40,493 nucleotides of DNA, from positions 49,775 to 90,267 of the forward strand of contig JAPPND010000054.1 of assembly GCA_028818795.1 (NCBI GenBank), in the 5' to 3' direction. The notes under the pieces are model-generated. The model was not told the DNA's origin. It did no database searches and saw only the letters and a list, made by a program, of their open reading frames with translations. Both the position numbers and the translations under genes were made by a program. Below, in pieces: positions 35,387 through 40,493 of the stretch (position 1 is the stretch's first letter; the number at the start of each line of letters is the position of its first letter). This DNA comes from Gammaproteobacteria bacterium (GTDB taxonomy: Bacteria > Pseudomonadota > Gammaproteobacteria > Pseudomonadales > Azotimanducaceae).

Positions 35387-36456
35387 TCCTCGACCGACTA
35401 CGCCAGTCGTTCGCGTTGAACCCGCTGACCGTCAAGCAGTGGCGACGCTTCAGGTCGATCAAGCGGGGCTACTATTCCGCCGTCGTTCTGGGCGCGATGA
35501 TCGTGCTGTCGTGCGGCGCGGAACTCCTGGTCAACGGCCGTGCGCTGATCGTCTACTACGAGGGCGAACTCTACTTCCCAACCTACGGGGACATCATCCC
35601 GGGCAGCGCCTTCGGCCTCGACTACGAGTACGAGACGAACTACCGCGACCTCGATGCCGAGTTCGAGGAGCAAGACGGCGACAACTGGGTGTTGATGCCG
35701 CCGGTACGCTACGGTCCGCTGGAAAACAACCTGACGCCGGGATACTTCCCACCCTATTCGCCGTCGTTCGAGACCGGCCACTACCTCGGCACGGACGAGA
35801 CCGGGCGCGACGTGCTTGCGCGACTGGTCTACGGGTTCCGGATCGCCTTCGCCTTCGCCTCCCTGCTGCTGCTCTGCAACTACCTGATCGGCATCGCCAT
35901 CGGCAGCGCGATGGGTTTCTGGGGCGGCGTCTTCGACCTCGCATTCCAACGCCTCATCGAGATCTGGAACATGGTGCCGACCCTCTACGTCATCATGATC
36001 GTGGCCAGTATCGTGATACCCAATTTCTGGACGTTGGCGGCCGTGATGGTAGCCCTCGGGTGGACAGCGATGACCTGGAACATGCGCACCTCCACGTACA
36101 AGGAAAAAACCCGGGAATACGTTCTCGCGGCACGCGCCCTCGGCGCGTCCAATCAGCGCATGATCGGCAGCCACGTGATCCCTAACACGATCTCGGTGAT
36201 CGTCAGCTTCATTCCCTTCTCGATCGCCACCGGGATCTTCCTGTTGACCGCGCTCGACTACCTGGGCTTCGGCCTTCCCCCGCCGACGCCGAGTTGGGGC
36301 GAGATGCTCTCCCAGGGCCAGAAACACATCGTCACGGCGCCGTGGATCATCCTCTCGGTGGCCATCGCCATCTCGATCGTACTCGTGATGGTCAACTACA
36401 TCGGCGAGGCCGTTCGCGAAGCGTTCGACCCCAAGAAGTTCGCCTACTACCAATAG
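35383..36456 (+). CDS. yejE: ABC transporter permease, YejE/OppC type
   Basis: The 357-aa second permease of the importer overlaps the first gene by 4 nt. After one N-terminal span it has a large periplasmic loop (about 50-140) with YYEGELYFPTYGDIIPG and an acidic DLDAEFEEQDGDN stretch. Such a long loop is typical of YejE-like proteins. HYLGTDETGRDVLARLVYGFRIA starts the conserved transmembrane core. The EAA loop is REYVLAARALGASNQRMIGSHVIPN. LTALDYLGFGLPPPTPSWGEML and EAVREAFDP near the end are standard. It pairs with the upstream permease and two downstream ATPases. Confidence 0.86.
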   Translation: MILDRLRQSFALNPLTVKQWRRFRSIKRGYYSAVVLGAMIVLSCGAELLVNGRALIVYYEGELYFPTYGDIIPGSAFGLDYEYETNYRDLDAEFEEQDGDNWVLMPPVRYGPLENNLTPGYFPPYSPSFETGHYLGTDETGRDVLARLVYGFRIAFAFASLLLLCNYLIGIAIGSAMGFWGGVFDLAFQRLIEIWNMVPTLYVIMIVASIVIPNFWTLAAVMVALGWTAMTWNMRTSTYKEKTREYVLAARALGASNQRMIGSHVIPNTISVIVSFIPFSIATGIFLLTALDYLGFGLPPPTPSWGEMLSQGQKHIVTAPWIILSVAIAISIVLVMVNYIGEAVREAFDPKKFAYYQ

Positions 36457-36488
36457 CATTCAGCCGTTCGAGACAGGAGATGCAAAAC

Positions 36489-38423
36489 ATGAACCACCCC
36501 GCCAAGACCATCGCCGTGCTCGCGACCGGTGCCGTGCTGGTCTCGGGGTGCGGCAGCGAGACGAACATCTACCTCACGCTGGGCGTCCCTGTCGAACCGT
36601 ACGCCTTGCCGGAAACCGCCATCGAGTTGCCCCCCATCGAAGTCCTGGAGGGCGACGGGCTACCCGACGTCCTGCCGGAAGATCTGGTCTGGGTCACCAA
36701 CGAGGACGATCCGGTGTTCGCCTCCCCCGATGCCAAACGCGGCGGCACCTTCCGCACGTCCATCTTGGGTTTCCCGCTAACACTGCGCCGTGTTGGCCCG
36801 GACTCCAACGGCTCCTTCGCGGGCTTTCTGCGCCCCAACCAGTTCGGCCCCATCGCCCTGCATCCAGATACCCGCCGGGCAATTCCCGCCTTGGCGACGC
36901 ACTGGGCGTTCGGCGCCGATGGGCGAACCATCTACTACAGGATCAACCCGAAGGCGCGCTGGTCGGATGGCGTCCCGGTTACCGCGGATGACTTCGTGTA
37001 CGCGATGCAGTTCATGCGCTCGAAGGAAATCGTCGCTCCCTGGTACAACAACTACTACACAGACCGCATCCGCGACCTGAAGCGCTACGACGACCACACC
37101 TACGGCGTGCAAGGGGCGAATCCCATGCCGGCCGGCGAAATGCACGCCAACTACGGCATCGGCCCCCAGCCACGGCACTTCCATGTACTCAACGACGACT
37201 GGGTGGCGAACACCAACTGGCAGATCGAGCCGAATACGGGGCCCTACCAGATCACCAAGGTCCGCAAGGGCAAATACATCGAAATGACCCGCAAGGCCGA
37301 CTGGTGGGGCGACGACCTCAAATACTTCAAGCACCGCTTCAACCCGGACAAGATCCGCGTCCGGGTCATCCGCGACCCCAACGTCGCGTTCCAGTATTTC
37401 CTCAAGGGCGAGCTGGATACCATGGGCCTCGTGCTGCCCCAGTACTGGCACGACAAGGCGAGGGGCGAGGCGTTCGACAACGGCTACATCGTCAAGTACT
37501 GGTTCTACAACGAGCAACCCGAAGCCTTGGGCATGTACCTGAACATGTCCCACCCGATTCTCTCGGACGAACTCGTGCGATTCGGCATCGCGCACTCCAT
37601 GAACTTCGACCGCGTCATCAGCACGGTGCTGCGCAACGACTACGACAGGCTGTCGACGTTCCAGATTGGATTCGGCGACTACGACAACCTCGACATCCAG
37701 CCGCGCGAGTTCGACCTCGAAAGGGCGGACATGTATTTCGACGCCGCCGGCTTCGAGACTCGCGGCGGGGACGGGATTCGAATCAACGAGGACGGCGAAC
37801 GCCTGTCATTCCAGGTGACCTACGGAACGCCGCTGCACACCGACCGGCTGGTAGTGCTGCAGGAAGAGGCGCGCAAAGCGGGTCTGGAGCTCGAGCTGGA
37901 CCTGAAGGACGGTCCGGGCTCGTTCAAGAAGATGCTCGAGAAGAAACACCAGATCGCGTGGATGGGCTGGGCCGCGGGCGGATTGGCGCCGGGCTACTGG
38001 CAGTTCTTCCACTCGGCCAACGCCAACAAGCCGCAGACCAACAACCTGACGAACCACGCCAATCCGGCCATGGACGAGTTGATCATGGAGTATCGGGCTT
38101 CGACCAACCTGGAGGACCGCATTCGGCTGGCGCGCATCCTGGAACAGATGGTGCACGACTCCGGTGTGGTGATACCAACCTTCCGCGTGCCCTACACCCG
38201 TGCCGGTGCATGGCGATGGGTCAAGCTCCCCGAATGGGTGGCACCGCGCACGGTCGCCAGCGCGTTCAGCCCGTTTGCCAACACTGGAGGCTTCTCCGGT
38301 GGCGGACTGTTCTGGATCGACGTCGACGAGAGGGAACGCACCCTCGAGGCGAAGAGCGACGGTCACAGTTTCGGACCGACGACCATCGTCAACACGACCT
38401 ATCGGGTCGACCCTGCAGGGTAA
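36489..38423 (+). CDS. ABC transporter substrate-binding lipoprotein (SBP family 5)
   Basis: The 644-aa protein is a lipid-anchored peptide-type binding protein. Its signal peptide has a lipobox ending in LVSG-C21. Family 5 hallmarks are WAFGADGRTIYYRINPKARWSDGVPVTADDFVYAMQFM and NTGPYQITKVRKGKYIEMTR. It is long, with features like KHRFNPDKIRVRVIRDPNVAFQYFLKGELDTMG, recalling YejA. ATG 36489 is chosen over ATG 36480, because AGGAG (36475-36479) directly abuts the earlier codon but is 9 nt from this one. It lies between the permease and ATPase genes of a single operon. The ligand is unknown; a peptide is likely. Confidence 0.87.
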   Translation: MNHPAKTIAVLATGAVLVSGCGSETNIYLTLGVPVEPYALPETAIELPPIEVLEGDGLPDVLPEDLVWVTNEDDPVFASPDAKRGGTFRTSILGFPLTLRRVGPDSNGSFAGFLRPNQFGPIALHPDTRRAIPALATHWAFGADGRTIYYRINPKARWSDGVPVTADDFVYAMQFMRSKEIVAPWYNNYYTDRIRDLKRYDDHTYGVQGANPMPAGEMHANYGIGPQPRHFHVLNDDWVANTNWQIEPNTGPYQITKVRKGKYIEMTRKADWWGDDLKYFKHRFNPDKIRVRVIRDPNVAFQYFLKGELDTMGLVLPQYWHDKARGEAFDNGYIVKYWFYNEQPEALGMYLNMSHPILSDELVRFGIAHSMNFDRVISTVLRNDYDRLSTFQIGFGDYDNLDIQPREFDLERADMYFDAAGFETRGGDGIRINEDGERLSFQVTYGTPLHTDRLVVLQEEARKAGLELELDLKDGPGSFKKMLEKKHQIAWMGWAAGGLAPGYWQFFHSANANKPQTNNLTNHANPAMDELIMEYRASTNLEDRIRLARILEQMVHDSGVVIPTFRVPYTRAGAWRWVKLPEWVAPRTVASAFSPFANTGGFSGGGLFWIDVDERERTLEAKSDGHSFGPTTIVNTTYRVDPAG

Positions 38424-38429
38424 GCGGTC

Positions 38430-39434
<1,005 letters not shown>

Positions 39435-39436
39435 AC

Positions 39437-40417
39437 GTGGCCGCCGAACCCATGCTGCGCGTACGCGGCCTCACCAAGCACTTCCCAGTCCGCGGCGGCA
39501 TCTTCCTGCGCACGACGGGCCACGTACACGCGGTGGACGACGTGTCGTTCGACCTGGACGTTGGCGAGACCATTGGCTTGGTCGGCGAGTCCGGCTGCGG
39601 CAAGAGTACGGTCGGCAAGGCCCTGCTCCGTCTCCACGAGCCCACGGCCGGGGAGGTGCTGTTCGAGGGCCGCGACATCACCACAATGGGGCGAGCTGAG
39701 CTGCGTCAGCTACGGCGCGACATCCAGATCATCCTGCAGGATCCGTTCGAGTCACTGAACGCGCGGCACACCGTGGGCAAGATCCTCGAGGAGCCTTTCG
39801 TGATCCACCGCATCGGCACGACACAAGAACGCCGGCGCTGGGCCGGCGAGCTACTCGAACGGGTGGGTTTGAGCCCTGCTGCCGCCAGCCGTTTTCCGCA
39901 CGAGTTTTCCGGTGGCCAGCGCCAGCGCATCGGCATCGCCCGCGCCATTGCGCTCCGACCCAAACTCATCGTCTGCGACGAGGCGGTTTCCGCCCTCGAC
40001 GTCTCCATCCAGTCGCAGATCATCAACCTGCTGCTCGACCTGCAGCGCGAAATGCACCTGGCGTTGATCTTCATCGCCCACGACCTCGCGGTCGTCAAGC
40101 ACGTCTCCGACCGCATCGCGGTGATGTACCTGGGCGAGGTCGTCGAGACCGCCACCGCGAACGACATCTACGCGTCGCCGCGTCACCCGTACACCCAGGC
40201 GTTGATCTCCGCGATTCCGCTACCCGATCCGACCGCCGACCGCGACCGCATCGTTCTGGTGGGCGATGTGCCCTCCCCTATCGACCCCCCAACCGGCTGC
40301 CGCTTCCACACCCGCTGTCGCCATGCCCGGGAAGACTGCAGGCAGAGAAAGCCGACACTGGATCGCGTGCGGGACGGTGCTTCGGTGGCGTGCCACTACT
40401 GGCGGGGTCTGTCCTAG
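39437..40417 (+). CDS. ABC transporter ATP-binding protein, OppF type
   Basis: The 326-aa second ATPase has the N-terminal LTKHFPVRGGIFLRTTGHVHAVDDVSF typical of OppF/DppF. It has Walker A GESGCGKS (50-57), Q-loop LQDPFESLNARHTV, signature FSGGQRQRIGIARAI, Walker B LIVCDEAVSALD and switch IAHDLAVVKHV. The OppF-type C-terminus has GCRFHTRCRHAREDC. GTG 39437 is 2 nt after the OppD-type stop, so coupling is likely. An ATG five codons downstream is possible. It completes a five-gene importer. The 76 nt after it show no terminator or further gene. Confidence 0.92.
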   Translation: MAAEPMLRVRGLTKHFPVRGGIFLRTTGHVHAVDDVSFDLDVGETIGLVGESGCGKSTVGKALLRLHEPTAGEVLFEGRDITTMGRAELRQLRRDIQIILQDPFESLNARHTVGKILEEPFVIHRIGTTQERRRWAGELLERVGLSPAAASRFPHEFSGGQRQRIGIARAIALRPKLIVCDEAVSALDVSIQSQIINLLLDLQREMHLALIFIAHDLAVVKHVSDRIAVMYLGEVVETATANDIYASPRHPYTQALISAIPLPDPTADRDRIVLVGDVPSPIDPPTGCRFHTRCRHAREDCRQRKPTLDRVRDGASVACHYWRGLS

Positions 40418-40493
40418 AGATCTCCCCGCCCACCGCATGGCCCGCTGTCCAATAAGAAAGTGAGGGTGAAATCGACCGATCGCGACGCGGTCG

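Overview
The window is about 40 kb of GC-rich, densely coding bacterial DNA. A haem O synthase (CtaB), a large DsbD-type membrane thiol reductase, a periplasmic-binding lipoprotein with a YejABEF-like ABC transporter, NhaC, GST and PhyH genes suggest an aerobic Gram-negative bacterium, probably an uncultured proteobacterium. The set of genes for coenzyme F420 is uncommon there. No rRNA, tRNA or other taxonomic anchor is visible, so the placement is inference.

Layout. (1) 212-3246: a tight operon npdG-cofE-cofD-cofC (F420H2:NADP oxidoreductase plus three F420 biosynthesis steps). (2) 3339-6522: NhaC-type antiporter, glutathione S-transferase and a PhyH-type dioxygenase. (3) 6714-9544: accessory genes: a DUF3800 protein, a HicB-like small protein, an unknown 90-aa protein and a DUF3883 protein with a nuclease-like D...ExK pattern. 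(4) 9913-21364: a co-directional, mostly overlapping operon that looks like an antiphage or restriction-modification-like system: an XRE-HTH/SNF2-helicase/DUF3883 fusion, a previously uncalled 51-aa CPxC mini-protein, a DUF2806-like protein (frameshifted), a DUF1156 DNA methyltransferase (frameshifted), a 49-aa ORF, and a DUF499 ATPase. (5) 21620-24106: fused CofG-CofH FO synthase (fbiC), completing the F420 route 18 kb from the other F420 genes. (6) 24323-30881, mostly minus strand: GNAT acetyltransferase, an unknown protein with an internal duplication, ctaB, a plus-strand F420-dependent nitroreductase-like protein (a likely user of F420), a YdbS/YdbT-like PH-domain pair, and thyX. (7) 31078-40417, plus strand: a DsbD-TlpA fusion and a five-gene peptide-type ABC importer.

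How it works together. The outer parts encode F420 synthesis, its redox coupling to NADP, and at least one probable F420 enzyme. The accessory block between cofC and fbiC reads as a defence island. Its core pairs a DNA methylase (self-marking) with an SF2 helicase, an AAA-type ATPase and two nuclease-like DUF3883 domains. Domain families resembling DUF1156 and DUF499 are known to co-occur in defence islands. The XRE fusion, the mini-protein and the particular gene set are the parts most worth examining. Short palindromic dispersed repeats sit at several gene borders. No CRISPR array, integrase, transposase or tRNA was seen.
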